From positions 5,380,118 through 5,444,117 of the forward strand of contig NC_079211.1 in the NCBI RefSeq assembly GCF_029633865.1: a stretch of DNA of 64,000 nucleotides, read 5' to 3'. Of this stretch, positions 33,245-46,149 are shown in pieces (the first letter of the stretch is position 1; every line of letters begins with the position of its first letter). This DNA is from Lampris incognitus. Taxonomy: Eukaryota; Chordata; Actinopteri; Lampriformes; Lampridae. The notes under the pieces are model-generated. The model saw only the letters and a list, made by a program, of their open reading frames with translations, was not told where the DNA came from and searched no databases. Position numbers and translations under genes: made by a program.

Positions 33245-34070
33245 GCTGGAGAAGGAGAATTTTTAACAAACACCGCATCCCGGTATACTTCAAACCCAGC
33301 AACGCACTCCGACAAAGACTGGTTCATCCCAAAGACCGTGTACCACACACCCGGAAAAGAAATCTGGTGTATGCTGTACAATGCAATGAGGATTGCACTG
33401 ACCTATACATAGGAGAAACCAAACAACCACTACACAAACGGATGGCCCAACACAAAAGGCCAAACTCCTCAGGACAAGACTCAGCAGTCTATCTACACCT
33501 AAAGGAGAAGACACACTCCTTCCAGGACAGCAACGTACACATTTTGGACAGAGAAGATAGATGGTTTGAAAGAGGGGTGCAGGAAGCCATCTATGTGAAA
33601 CTGGAAAAACCATCCCTCAACAGAGGAGGAGGTCTGCGACACCACCTATCTCCCACTTACAATGCCGTCCTTTCATCTCTACCCAGGAGACTCAAGAAGC
33701 CTAGCCTCCAAGAACAACAGTCGCTCACTAACGGCTCCAACCACTCTCATGACCACTGAATGGAGCACTAACGAAGTCGAAACTAACACCTCCAATGACT
33801 GTCGTTGCTAAACATCGGAACACAAAAGAGCCATGGACATCTATAGCTCCGATAACGACTCCAAAGAGGATAAATATCTGAGTATCATCAGCAGCCAGTC
33901 AGACTAGCTTGGTCTAGTCAGAAAGGCACGAACTGAGGAAGCCTCTTGGATGAGAGGCGAAACGTCTTCACGGATATATACCAAGTCCAGTTGCACTTGA
34001 TTCAACTCCTTTGGATAACCACGACCTGGATGAATGAGAACATTCACAGACTGAGCCCTCTGCTTTGTAA
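33245..34070 (+). mobile_element. Penelope-like element nested in L1
   Basis: GIY-YIG endonuclease frame plus a trailing segment (CTGAGGAAGCCTCTTGGATG, GAAACGTCTTC) characteristic of Penelope ends in fish. The flanking sequence on both sides is L1, but the exact junctions are uncertain by tens of bases. Confidence 0.75.
33367..33759 (+). pseudogene. Penelope GIY-YIG endonuclease domain
   Basis: 130-codon frame: MYAVQCNEDCTDLYIGETKQ, PLHKRMAQHKRPN, then VHILDREDRWFERGVQEAIY and a His/Ser-rich end. The LYIGETK core is the GIY-YIG motif. The reverse-transcriptase part is absent, so it is a 5'-truncated, non-functional copy. Confidence 0.85.
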
Positions 34071-35207
34071 AGGTGGGTTGGTAGGATATATACCAAGAAT
34101 AAAAAGCTTGGGATCCAATGGTCATTTCTTTGATAAAATTTGGTAAACCATATTAATAACATCTTGCCAAAAGGTTTTCACTTTCACACATTCCCATATA
34201 CAATGATATACGTAGTGTTGCTCTCGTCTCCTTACACTTGATACCAGTATCAGGAATGTCATCATTAAACTTATGTATTTTAACCAGAGTTATGTATGTC
34301 CACATCATTCATTTCTACTGGATAAGTTTCAAGCTACTGCTGACTGTCTGCCTCTGTGCCTCCTTACATGCCTCACGCCAGTCTTCTAAAGATATGTCCT
34401 CCCCCATATCTTCCTCCCGTAGTCTCAGTTTTGATTCAGATGAATCATCAGATCCGGACACAAACAAGTCATACAGAGTTGAAATTAAACCTTTATCATA
34501 ACAATGTCTTGTGACCGCTACCTCTACTGTAGAAATGCCAGGTTTATCTAATGAATGGCTTTGAGATGAGGATATAAAGCTCCTAAGTTGAAGATATTTG
34601 AAAAAATGATTCTTTGGAATGTCACATTTGGTTGATAGTTCTGCAAAGGACATAATTACTTCCTCTTCACTGTACATGTCTTGCACTTTCCTTAACCCCT
34701 GTTCAGCCCACATTCGAAATCCTGTATCACTTTTCCCTGGTTTAAATTGGCATTACCCCAAATAGGACTGAAGCGTGACCAGGAAGAGTTTATATTCAAA
34801 TATTTCAAATGTAAGTGTCAAACCAAACATCAGTCATGTTCAATATAACGGGGTTCTCTGTATTTTTCCTCAGATATTTACGACCTGCTGAATACAAATA
34901 TAAATGCAACGGTAATCTTGGGGAAACAGAAGAGGATTCCAAATCCGACCAAGCGGGGGAGGGTTCCGGATGAAAAATAAAACATAATGGACCGCAATTG
35001 AGCTGCCCAGTAATACCATTGGATGTTTGGGCATTTAAGGTGTCCTCGGTCATATGGTAGATACAGTAAAGATAGACGTAATCTGGGACGCTTATTTTGC
35101 CAAATAAAGTTGGTAAACAATTTCTTGATTCTAGTAAACGAAGATGAGGGAGGGGGCAGGGGGATATTCTGGAACAAATAAAGACATTTAGGGAGTATGT
35201 TCATTTT

Positions 35208-35936
35208 TGATAAACTGGACTGGGCTAAAAACACTGATGCCCTCTACAAGAAGGGAGAGAGCCGTCTCTACTTTTTGAGGAGGCTGAGGTCCTTCAACAT
35301 CTGCCAGGCGATTCTCAGGATGTGGTGCGAGTCTGTGGTGGTCAGTACTCTCCTGTTTGCTGTTGTGTGTTGGGGCAGCAGGTTGAGGGTAGCGGTTGCG
35401 AACAGGCTCGATAGGCTGAACCGCAAGGCCGGTGACGTTGTGGGGGCGGAACTGGATTCTCTGGCGGCGGTTTCTGAGAGGAGGACGCTGTTGAAATTAC
35501 GTGCCATCATGGACAATGTCTTCCACCCACTCCATGACATGCTGGTTGGGCACAGGAGGACTTTTAGGGATGGATTCATTCTGCTGAAAAGCACCACAGA
35601 GCGCCACAGGAGGTCATTCCTGCCTGTGGCCATCAAACTTTACAACTCCTGCCTGTCAGACTGTCAGACACTCTGAGTTGATGGTCATTGGACTGGCCCT
35701 GTTGGGTTTTGTTCGTGGTGCTTGTTGTGTGCTGCGGTAGTGCAGTATAGATAGGGTGTTATGTGCACCACGCTTGTTGATATATTTTGTTCTTATTTCT
35801 ATTTCTTATTTATCTTTTATTTCTGTTTCTATTTTCTTATCTTGTATCTTGTTAGTTTTTAGTTATTAGCGCATGAGTGTCTGTAATAAAACTCAACTTC
35901 CCCTCAGGGATAAATAAAGTATTCTGATTCTGATTG
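35208..35936 (+). mobile_element. Rex1/L2-like LINE 3' end nested in L1
   Basis: Short duplication ATTTT on both sides (35203-35207; 35937-35941). It encodes a 159-codon open frame (RLYFLRRLRSFNICQAILRM, LFAVVCWGS, RLNRKAGDVVG, FLPVAIKLYNS) and ends in AATAAAGTATTCTGATTCTG. Confidence 0.85.
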
Positions 35937-36005
35937 ATTTTAGAATATTTATCCTGCCAATCATTGAAATAGGTATAGATGTCCAACGTTCTATCTGTAT
36001 GTTTT

Positions 36006-37021
<1,016 letters not shown>

Positions 37022-37099
37022 CCCCATATCTTATGTTCATGTCTATCTTCATGTCATTTTGGACAAACCTGTTTTCGAAAGCAAACCAGAAACAAATGT

Positions 37100-38960
37100 G
37101 ACTACACACTGCTGCAGCCAGTGGCCTCGGCCTGTGCACAGGGCCCATAGGAGCACAGATCTGTGGAAGAGTAAACGTCAGCGAAGACCCGACCGTCCTC
37201 CTGTCCCGTATACAGGACGAGACGGGAGCACGGGGACGCCGCGGTGCAGACGGTCAGAGGAAAAGGCCGCGTGTGAGGGGGCGAACGTGCGGCCAGCACG
37301 CCGGCGGTGGCGTCACACAGCCTCCACCTTGACCTGACGTAGGCGGCCTCGGTCGCGTCTTGTTTTTCCACCTAGTGACGTTGACGTCACAGCGATAGAC
37401 GTCACAACGGAATAGCGATCCCGTCACGTGACCGGCATGGCCGTCTAGGGCCAGCAGCGCGCGCGGTCTGGCCAGATGATGACTCCGTCTGCGGCTGCAG
37501 GGCTGCAGCATTGGGGGGTGGGGGGGGGAGGGGAGGGGGGGTGCAGAGAAGCGTTGTGTGGCAGGCAGACCGGGTTACAGACTTCCTCTATTTCAATCTC
37601 TTTGCAAACACAGGAAGTGAAAGACCGTGCATACCATTAAGCTATGACGCCTAACGCATGCCTGTGTGCGAGTGGGAGTTTTGGGGGGGGGGGCAGGGAG
37701 TGAGGGAGGGGGGGCAGGGTGTTTTACATAGGAAATAACAGGCTTCATCTTCCCACAGTGAAGAGTCGTTAGGAGGCACAAAGCCGTTTCCTTCTCATCA
37801 CCTCACATGCAAAGACAACAGCGGACTCCGTCATGGGGGAGCAGGAGGGGGGAGGGGGGGAGCGGGAGCAGGGGGAGGGGTGCAGATAACTTACCTCCAT
37901 GATAAGGTGCCGGTGCGATCACGACCCCCTTCGTCTCCACTTTGGGCGAGTTCTGGCCGTAGGTGCCGTCGTCGTTGCTCATCATCTGGACGGGGTTGCC
38001 CTTGGGGTCCAGCACGGTGGCGTTCACCGTGGCGCCCACGTTGTCGTCCTTGGCGACGCTTTTGTCGCCGCGGACGCACAGGACGGACAGCGGCAGGAGC
38101 AGGACGAGCAGGGCCGCGGGGACGGCAGGACGACATGGCGGGCTTGCGGTCCTCCCCGGGGGCATTTTGGGACTGTCCTTCACTGCGGCCGGTCCTCCGG
38201 GTTTACATCCGAGCCGTTTCCGCTTTTCAAAAAGAAAAAAATGGGGGAAAAAAAAAAAGAAAAATCCCCTGCAGACTCGAACGCGCGCGCGCGGGTGGGG
38301 TGGGGGGTTACATGCCTTGCGCGCGGCGTCCCGCCACCAAAACAAAACAAAAGAGAGACACGCGCGCCGCTCGCTTCACATCGCCGTACCGTCAGCCCGA
38401 CACGCAGCCTTCCTCCCTCATGGTCTCCCCGGTGCACCACCGGGCGACACGCCGTGAAACGGGACGACGAGCGATCCGGATCCGATTGTTCAGAGGAGAC
38501 GAGCACAATGCGGAGCACTCGTCACGCGGCGGGGCGGCGCGTCTGTCTGCAGCCACATGCGGAGGACGACCCCGCCGTCCGCCGCGGAGACATGCGGACG
38601 CGAGCGGCTGCGGGTGGAGGCAAGCTAGGACACGGCTGCGCACTCGCAGCAGCCAGCGGCGGCCCGACCGGCGGCGGCCCGACAGGCGGCGGCCCTGTTA
38701 CAGACAACGCGTCACTCCCGTCGTCTCACACAGCTTTCAAGTCACACGTGAAGCGGGTCCGGGTCTGTCTCTGGTCTCTGTCTGTCCACCTACCTCCGTG
38801 TCCTGCCGCCCGCTCAGTCGGACAACCGCGGCACTTGGGAGGCTCGACAGTCTGGAGCTGCGCTCGGAACGCAACGCGCATGCGCAGAGCCACTCCAGCC
38901 AAACTGGGGACGGGGGGGGGGGGGGGAGAGACACAGCTGCGGATGTAGAGGCATGTCTGT
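37100..38960. promoter_or_regulatory. CpG island over RNF130 exon 1
   Basis: Dense CpG and high G+C, unlike the surrounding DNA, covering intron 1 start, exon 1, the 5' UTR and upstream sequence. Within intron 1 a 62-bp cluster has TGACGTT (37376), TGACGTCA (37382-37389), GACGTCAC (37398-37405) and the palindrome GTCACGTGAC (37423-37432). These fit CREB/ATF and E-box factors; use is inferred. Confidence 0.75.
37895..38165 (-). CDS. rnf130: RNF130 exon 1: start codon, signal peptide, N-terminal PA segment
   Basis: Coding part of the first exon of a Goliath-type E3 ubiquitin ligase, 271 bp ending in phase 1 at a GTAAGT donor. Residues 1-90 begin MPPGRTASPPCRPAVPAALL, continue as a Leu-rich signal peptide core (about 15-32), then an acidic linker with sequon NAT, and a segment (DDGTYGQNSPKVETKGVVIA) matching the start of the RNF130 PA region. 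This ATG was chosen because it precedes the hydrophobic core; the open frame upstream lacks a better start. With exons 2-5 it gives 289 residues plus a split codon before the left edge. RNF130 is a membrane ligase linked to apoptosis and endosomal cargo; regulation by the CpG island is inferred. Confidence 0.92.
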
Positions 38961-38983
38961 CTGTCTGTCTGTCTGTCTGTCTG
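38952..38983. repeat. (TGTC)n microsatellite
   Basis: Eight TGTC units beside the RNF130 promoter. Confidence 0.9.
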
Positions 38984-39040
38984 CCCGTCTATCTGTCGCC
39001 ATGTGTCTGTTTCTCTCTCAACTCAAATTCAAACGGCTTC

Positions 39041-39055
39041 ATTGGCATGACGTCA
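39041..39055 (-). promoter_or_regulatory. CCAAT box next to a CRE
   Basis: On the minus strand, TGACGTCA (39055-39048) is followed within two bases by CCAAT (39045-39041). It lies about 880 bp upstream of the RNF130 ATG at the edge of the CpG island. NF-Y plus CREB pairing is a common promoter arrangement; its role here is inferred. Confidence 0.45.
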
Positions 39056-39117
39056 CGACGTCAAGCAAACGCCCGAGCACTGGAAAAGCCAAACATCAGC
39101 TGGAAAACACCGCTGCA

Positions 39118-40437
39118 AACAAACCCACCGCAGCAAAGAGACATAGTACTGCAAAGAAACACAATACTGCAAAGAAACATAATACTGCAAAGAAACACAA
39201 TACTGCAAAGAAACATAGTACTGCAAAGAAACACACCACAGCAAAGAGACATAGTACTGCAAAGAAACCCACCGCAGCAAAGAGACATAGTACTGCAAAG
39301 AAACACAATACTGCAAAGAAACACAATACTGCAAAGAAACATAATACTGCAAAGAAACACAATACTGCAAAGAAACATAGTACTGCAAAGAAACACACTG
39401 CAGCAAAGAAACACACCACAGCAAAGAGACATAGTACTGCAAAGAAACATAGTACTGCAAAGAAACACACCACAGCAAAGAGACATAGTACTGCAAAGAA
39501 ACATAGTACTGCAAAGAAACACACTACAGCAAAAAACATAGTACTGCAAAGAAACACACCACAGCAAAGAAACATAGTACAGCAAAGAAACATAGTACTG
39601 CAAAGAAACACACTACAGCAAAGACACAGTACCGCAAACAAACACACCACAGCAAAGAGACATAGTACTGCAAAGAAACACACCACAACAAAGAAACATA
39701 GTACTGCAAAGAAACACATTACAACAAAGAAACACAGTACTGCAAAGAAACACACTACAGCAAAGAAACACAGTACTGCAAAGAAACACAGTACTGCAAA
39801 GAAACACATTGCAACAAAGAAACACAGTACTGCAAAGAAACACACCACAGCAAAGACACAGTACCGCAAACAAACACACCACAGCAAAGAGACATAGTAC
39901 TGCAAAGAAACACACCACAGCAAAGAAACATAGTACTGCAAAGAAACATAGTACTGCAAAGAAACAGTACTGCAAAGAAACGTAGTACTGCAAAGAAACA
40001 CATTACAACAAAGAAACACATTACAACAAAGAAACAGTACTGCAAAGAAACGTAGTACTGCAAAGAAACACAGTACAACAAAGAAACACAGTACAACAAA
40101 GAAACACAGTACAACAAAGAAACAGTACTGCAAAGAAACGTAGTACTGCAAAGAAACACAGTACAACAAAGAAACACAGTACAACAAAGAAGCACAGTAC
40201 TGCAAAGAAACACAGTACAACAAAGAAACACAGTACAACAAAGAAACACAGTACAACAAAGAAACACAGTACTGCAAAGAAACGTAGTACTGCAAAGAAA
40301 CACAGTACAACAAAGAAACACAGTACAACAAAGAAGCACAGTACTGCAAAGAAACACAGTACAACAAAGAAACACAGTACAACAAAGAAACACAGTACAA
40401 CAAAGAAGCACAGTACTGCAAAGAAACAATACAAAAC
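39118..40437. repeat. 18-bp minisatellite, about 73 units
   Basis: Units resemble CATAGTACTGCAAAGAAA, with variants carrying CACACCACAG or CACAGTACAACA. The period is mostly 18 bp, with some 15-bp units in the right half. Because 18 is a multiple of 3, long frames are open on both strands, encoding six-residue repeats such as HSTAKK. They have no independent sign of being genes. Confidence 0.97.
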
Positions 40438-40797
40438 AAAAGAACATACTGTCGTCAAACATGGCAGCAACAACGTGTGTCAGGTGACTGTCCCTCACTG
40501 TCCCTCACTTTATGGCAGGCAGCAATATCTCTCACTCTCGGTCTCCTTCCATCTCTGCTGTCTGTCTCTCTTAGCTGACGAGCTCTGAGCACTCAGCACA
40601 TTTGTCCATGTGTCCACGTACAGACGGCGGCGAGCACTACGCACGTCCAGTCAGGCGTGGCTGATCTATGTGTACAGCAGGTAGGTCACCAGTTGTGGCG
40701 TGACAGGGGTTTCACAATAAGTCAAGTCAATTTGGGGGGGGGGGGCAATCTTATCCAGAAAGGGCTGGTGTGGGTGCAGGTTTTTGTTCCAACCAAG
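40438..40797. other. Intergenic, no feature seen
   Basis: A G run lies near 40734-40744. Otherwise unremarkable. Confidence 0.4.
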
Positions 40798-40808
40798 CAG
40801 TAACACAC

Positions 40809-40895
40809 TTCCATCCATCCATTATCTGAACTGCTCATCCTGCTCTCAGGGTCGCGGGCGGGGATGCAGGTGCCAGGCCATCACACAGGGCCGAG

Positions 40896-40936
<41 letters not shown>

Positions 40937-41169
40937 CACACACACACACATTCCTACCTAGGGACAATGTACGGCTGATTCACCTGACCTACAGGTCTTT
41001 GGACTGTGGGAGGAAACCGGAGCCCCCGGAGGAAACCCACACAGACACGGGGAGAACATACAAACTCCACACAGAGGACGACCCCCAAGGTTGGACTACC
41101 CCGGGGCTCGAACCCAGGACCTTCTTGCTGTGAGGCGACCGCGCTAACCCCTGCGCCACCATTTCGCCA
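40809..41169 (-). mobile_element. SINE-B full-length copy with (CA)n expansion
   Basis: tRNA-like head at the right (GGCGCAGGGGTTAGCGCGG; B box GGTTCGAGCCC) and (ATGG)n at the left. A CACACA tract has expanded inside at 40897-40950. Target duplication CAGTAACACAC / CAGTTACACAC (40798-40808; from 41170). Confidence 0.88.
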
Positions 41170-41322
41170 CAGTTACACACCTGTGACTCCTGATCAAGTT
41201 CCTCAGCAAAGACCCTACTGGTTGATTAGTGTGATCAGATGTGTAACTGCTTGGTTGGAACAAAAACCTTCACCCACACTCGCCCTTTCCGGATCAGTTG
41301 CCCACCCTGCGACCCTCGCATC

Positions 41323-42110
41323 GGATAAGGAACAACTCCCTAAAAAAAAAAAATAACAGGAAGAACAAATAGGAAGAAACCTCAGGGAGAGCAACAGAAG
41401 AGGGGTCTCTCTCCCAAGACGGACAACGTGCAATGTTGTGAATGTCTTGTGGGAGAGAGGTCCATAGGCGGGGGGCAGAATGACTGAGGGCTCTAGACCC
41501 CATGGTAGTCCAGTTCTAGACCCCATGGTAGTCCAGCGGGCCGATGGTGTAGTGAGTTGGAGAGCAGAAGAGGATCTGAGAGTGCGTGGGGATATGAAGG
41601 AGTTCAGAAAGGTATGAAGGAGCTAGGTTATTAAGGGCCTTAAAGGGGAGGAGCAGGATCTTGAAGTCAGTACGGTATTTAACAGGGAGCCAGTGGAGCT
41701 GCTGAAGAACAGGAGTGATGTGATCTATGGAAGGAGTTCTGGTACTGATACGGGCAGCTGAATTCTGGACCAACTGAAGTTTATGAAGACACTTGAGGGG
41801 AAGCCCAAAGAGGATAGAACTACAGTAGTCAGTACAGGATGTAGCCAGGGTGTGAGTGAGTATGGTAGTACTGTTAGGTGTAAGTGACGGGTGAAGATGA
41901 TTAATATTTCGTAGGTGGAAGTATGCAAAGATAATGTGCTGTCCAGGATGACACCCAGACTCTTAACCTGAGGCGATGGAGGAACTACAGAATTGTCAAC
42001 AGTTAGGGAAAAGCTATCAGGTTTAGCCAAAGTAGATTTGTATGGAGAATATGAGGGGGGAGGGGGCAATACAGGAGCAGCATTAAAAAGAACATGAGCT
42101 GCCGTAGCAG
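41323..42110 (-). mobile_element. L2-like LINE 3' fragment
   Basis: On the minus strand: [15 protein letters not shown], then [54 protein letters not shown], and a 3' UTR shared with the GACTTGAC-tailed family. Frames are broken. A 21-bp tandem duplication (TCTAGACCCCATGGTAGTCC) lies at 41493-41535. Confidence 0.85.
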
Positions 42111-42349
42111 AAAATTGCTGACCGAGTCAATGCGTGAGTATTAATTTAAAAAAAGCTTTATCTCGAGTGCTCCAGAATGCTACCACATATGTGTGTGCAC
42201 GCACGTGCTTAATAGTTATGCAAGTACAACCCACAGCAGCAGCTGAAGACAAAATATACAAATATAATTCAAACAGGTAAGGTATGATTTCCTTACAAGC
42301 AATTGTGATGTTGTTTAGCCTACCCTACCTAATTAAACAGCATTCAGTG

Positions 42350-43010
42350 GCTACGTTCAACGCTTCTGTCTGCCCTTGTCTTTGGCAGTGGCAGCAGCGT
42401 ACCAACTAGTGATGGAGGAGGTGAGGGTAGACTCAGTGATGGTGATGTAAAAGTGCACCATCATTGGCTTTGGCAGGTTGAACTTCTTCAGCTGCCACAG
42501 GAAGTACAACCTCGGCTGTTCCTTCTTGGTGAGGCAGCTGATGTTCAGTTCCCACTTGAGGTCTTGGGTGATGATGGTGCCCCAGGGAGCAGGATTCCGC
42601 AGTGTCAACTGGGAAGCCACACAGGGGGATGGAGGCGTATGGGGTGTGTTCTTTCTGAAGTTGAAAATCATCTCCACTGTCTTTACAGCATCGAGCTCCA
42701 AGTTGTTTTGGTCACACCAGGACATCAGATGGTAAATCTCCCACCTGTAGGCGGACACCTCCCCACCGAAGATGAGCCCAATAACGGTGGTGTCGTCAGC
42801 GAACTTCGGAGCTTGACTGACTGGCAGTGCAGCTGTTTGTATACAGGGAGAAGAGTAGAGGGGAAAAGATAGAGCCTTGAGGGGACCTGGGAGTCAGAAA
42901 TGTGTTTCCCCAGCCTCACATGCTGCTTCCCGTCAGATAGGAAGTCAGTGAACCACCTGCAGCTGGGAGAGCTCGTCTTGCAGCAGATCTGGAAAAGCTA
43001 ACATTGATCG
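42350..43010 (-). mobile_element. Rex1-like LINE fragment
   Basis: Minus-strand frames contain YHLMSWCDQNNLELDAVKTV, MIFNFRKN, QPRLYFLWQLKKFNLPKPMM, the post-active-site region of a Rex1/L2-class reverse transcriptase. Frameshifted upstream. Confidence 0.8.
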
Positions 43011-43064
43011 TCTCCAAACAAGGGCACATGTCAAGGTCTGGGTAGTTTAGATGGTGAGCGAACA

Positions 43065-43680
43065 ATCAGTTCTCTAAGTCAACATGTTAGATGCAGGAGA
43101 AGTGGGCAGGAGTAAAGACCTGAACGACTTTGACAAGGGCCAAATTGTTATGGCGAGATGACTGGGTCAGAACATCTCTGAAACAGCAAGACTTGTGGGG
43201 TGCTCCCCATCAGCAGTGGTGAGTACCCACCGATGGTGGTCTGAGGAGGGAAAAACCACAAACTAGCAAAGGGTGTAGGTCGCCCAAGGTTCATCGATGC
43301 ACGAAGGTAACGAGGGTTATCTTGTCTAGTCCGAAATGACAGACGGTCTACTGTGACACAAGTCGCAGAACATTTTAATGATGGTTACAGGAGGAATGTG
43401 GCACAAAACACAGTGCACCCTGCTGTGTATGAGGTTGCATAGCCACAGACCAGTCAGAGTGCCCATGATGACAATCTAAAGTGCCTACATCGGGCACGCG
43501 AGAGTCAGAACTGGACATTGGAGCAGTGGAAGAAGGTCGCCTAGTTCGATGAGTCCCATTTTCTTTTAGATCACGTGGATGGCCGTGCATGTGTTTGCCA
43601 TTTACCTTGGGAAGTGACGGCACCAGGACGCACTGCAGGAAGATGATTCGGTTTTGTTGATAACTGGCCTTCTTTCTGGG
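43065..43680 (+). mobile_element. Tc1-like transposase fragment, degenerate
   Basis: Discontinuous frames give DLNDFDKGQIV-like, RNDRRSTVTQVAEHFNDGYR and HRARESELDIG segments of a Tc1 transposase. No termini recognised; many stops. Confidence 0.65.
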
Positions 43681-44689
43681 GCCACCCTTACCTGCAGAAA
43701 GTAGACAGCATTCATCCTGCTGGGGACAGTGCCACTCTTTCGTCTAGCAATATAGATAGCTGTCTACGTTTAGTTTGACACTAGGGACTTATCATTCAGC
43801 AGGTTGTAGGTGATTAGACTGCCTGCTAGGTTTAAACCTAGCGTGGCTGTGGAGTCAACTAGTTTAGTTAATATGTTAAGTCAGGGAATTTCTCATAGTA
43901 CAGATTATCATACTGACAGCTTGTTCCATATAACATTAGCATATAATGTTATATTCCATATAACATTAACATAATAACATTGAGACTATCTCCCTTCCCT
44001 GCTATATTGCTCCCAAACTCTCCTGTCCTAAATGTGAATCGTAATAATCTAATAATCATTCCTAGCACTGGTGATGGTGAAATGTGCAATGAAGCACCTA
44101 ATAATCTACAGAACCAAACATCTAATGTTATTAAAAGTGTGACCACACATCGTTCAAAGCGTAGGTCTTCAGAATTGTTTAGAACCGAGTCACCGATAGT
44201 CCCTGTTATTACAGCTTTTGAGAATGTCTCTCTTGACACTTTGACTAAGCGCGTGTAAGCTTCTAAACCAACTACTTGCCTACTTAACCCTTTACCAGTT
44301 AAAAAATGTAAAGGCCTCTGGACTTTCCTGGGACCTACAATGCAGGCCACTGTTAATTTATCACTTACTACTGGTTACTGATCACAGCAGTTTTAAGACA
44401 GCTGCAGTCAAACCCCTACTTAAGAAAACGCACCTCGATCCAGAGTCTCTTCATAACTATTGACCAGTCTCTAATCTTCCATTCTTTTCTAAAGTACTAG
44501 AGAGAGTTAGTTAGTTAGTTAGTTAGTTTAAGTTTTATTCAGTCACCCACAATTAACAAATGTTTACAATACAAACAATGTACCCAAAACAGTGACTGAA
44601 AAGGCACAGGCAGAAGCATAATGCTTGTATTTAAGCCTGTCCTTTAGGACACATTAAGCTACCCATCAACAGGTTTTACAAGACCAAAT
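43681..44689. other. Intergenic; L2-like scraps and (TTAG)n
   Basis: The 44390-44500 stretch (AAACCCCTACTTAAGAAAAC, AACTATTGACCAGTCTC) looks like a fragment of an L2 reverse transcriptase. (GTTA)n occurs at 44505-44528 and a TTCCATATAACATTA repeat at 43923-43972. Confidence 0.4.
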
Positions 44690-46067
44690 AAAGTTACAGA
44701 GTCTGTAGAAAAAAACAATGAAACAAAATCATAGAAAGAACACAAAAAACCTTTACAAATCATGGACACTTATAGCCCTCGAAAATTGATTTACAAACCA
44801 TCCTTTTGAAAATCTGAAATGTACTACACCTTCTTAAATTAATATCAGCACCGTTCCATATTGGAACACCTAAAACAGATACACATCTCCTTTTAATCTC
44901 CTTTTTAGCCTTTGGTACCGTAAATTTACAGTGATCTCTTAAATCATACTTTGTCTCTTGAGAAGAGAAAAACCTCTGTATGGTGACTGGGAGTAGATTT
45001 GATAATTTATAATTTAATATGTTTCTTGATTTATACAGTATTGCTATTGACTTAGAAATCTTTCCTTTTATATATCGGACATGCTGTTTCCATGTTAATT
45101 TATGGTCAATAACCACCCCTAAGAATTAAATCTCGGTCTCTCTTTCAATTTCAGCATCACATATTTTTAATTTAATATCCTTGTCAATTTCTTTCCGATT
45201 CCCGAAAACCATGAATTTTGTTTTTTTAATATTGAGTGACAATCTATTGACATCAATCCAGGTTTTGAGGGTTTTCAACTCTCTTTCAGTGGAAGACAAT
45301 AGTTCCTATAAATTATTACCAGAGCAGTACATGTTTGTGTCATCTGCAAAAACAATAAATTTCAACAAATCAGTAACATTGCAAATATCATTAATATAAA
45401 GCAAAAAAAGTTTTGGACCAATCACAGATCCCTGTGGTACACCACAGGTGACCTTCCTAAATTGTGAAACAGTGTTATTGATTTGTACACATTGCTGTCT
45501 ATTGTCTAAGTAACTCTTCAGCCAAGAATAAGCTACACCTCTTAATCCATACTTCTCCAGTTTTCTCAATAATATGCTGTGATCGATGGTATCGAACGCC
45601 TTCTGTAAATCAATGTAAATACCAACTGAACACTCATCATTTTCAGTTGCCTTTGTTATTTCTTCTACCATCTCCATTACTGCGTATGTAGTCGTTCGGT
45701 GTCCCCTAAACCCATACTGGTGCTCACTGAGCAGTTCATATTTATCAATAAAAAGATCCCATTGTTTAGCAAATAGTTTCTCTAATATTTTTGAAAATTG
45801 AGGAAGAAGGGACACTGGTCTATAGTTATCAATACAATGCTTATCTCCATTTTTGAATATTGGTATTACCTTTGCGGTTTTCATATTATTCGGAAAAAGC
45901 CCTTTTTGAAAGGACAGATTACAAATGGAGGTCAGAGGTCTTACAATAAGATCAATGACTACTTTGATCATTACCATGTCAATGGAATTTATGTCAGTTG
46001 ACGTTTTGTTTTTGAGTTTTCTAACAATTTCAATGATATCACTCTCATTAATCCCACAAAGGAACAT
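44690..46067 (-). mobile_element. Non-LTR retrotransposon, RT-containing fragment
   Basis: A 253-codon open frame (46067-45306) covers a reverse transcriptase: FKNGDKHCIDNYRPVSLLPQ, HQYGFRGHRTT, LQKAFDTIDHSILLRKLEKY, CGVPQGSVIGPKLFLLYIND and the catalytic FADD at 45350-45339. After a stop the C-terminal part (LGVVIDHKLTWKQHVRYIKG) continues to 44760. The 5' part is missing. The clade is not certain (Jockey/CR1 superfamily by motif). Confidence 0.88.
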
Positions 46068-46149
46068 AGATTAGATTAGATGATTAGATTAGAGTTGTGC
46101 ATCAACAACTTTTGACCCATATTGAAGAAAACTATCTATATGAACCTTT

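Larger units (their letters stand above)
32746..35990 (-). mobile_element. 5'-truncated L1 retrotransposon carrying two nested insertions
   Basis: A 15-bp direct repeat CTATCTGTATGTTTT (32731-32745 and 35991-36005) brackets a minus-strand L1 ORF2 remnant. Its L1 order is: WTSIPISMIGRINILK (near 35980), MNILPKCLYLFQ and FTRIKKLFTNFIWQNKRPR (near 35190-35090), a middle section with frameshifts, then a C-terminal region with an AATAAA-like 3' end near 32757. A Rex1/L2-like element lies between the GRINILK and MNILPK codons, and a Penelope element lies further downstream. Confidence 0.85.

Noticed and set aside
37880..40439. Long open frames on both strands (up to about 550 codons) over 37.9-40.4 kb
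   Set aside because: They result from an 18-bp tandem repeat (a multiple of three, no stop) and a CpG-rich region. The encoded proteins are six-residue repeats or Arg/Pro-rich runs, and several frames are open at once.
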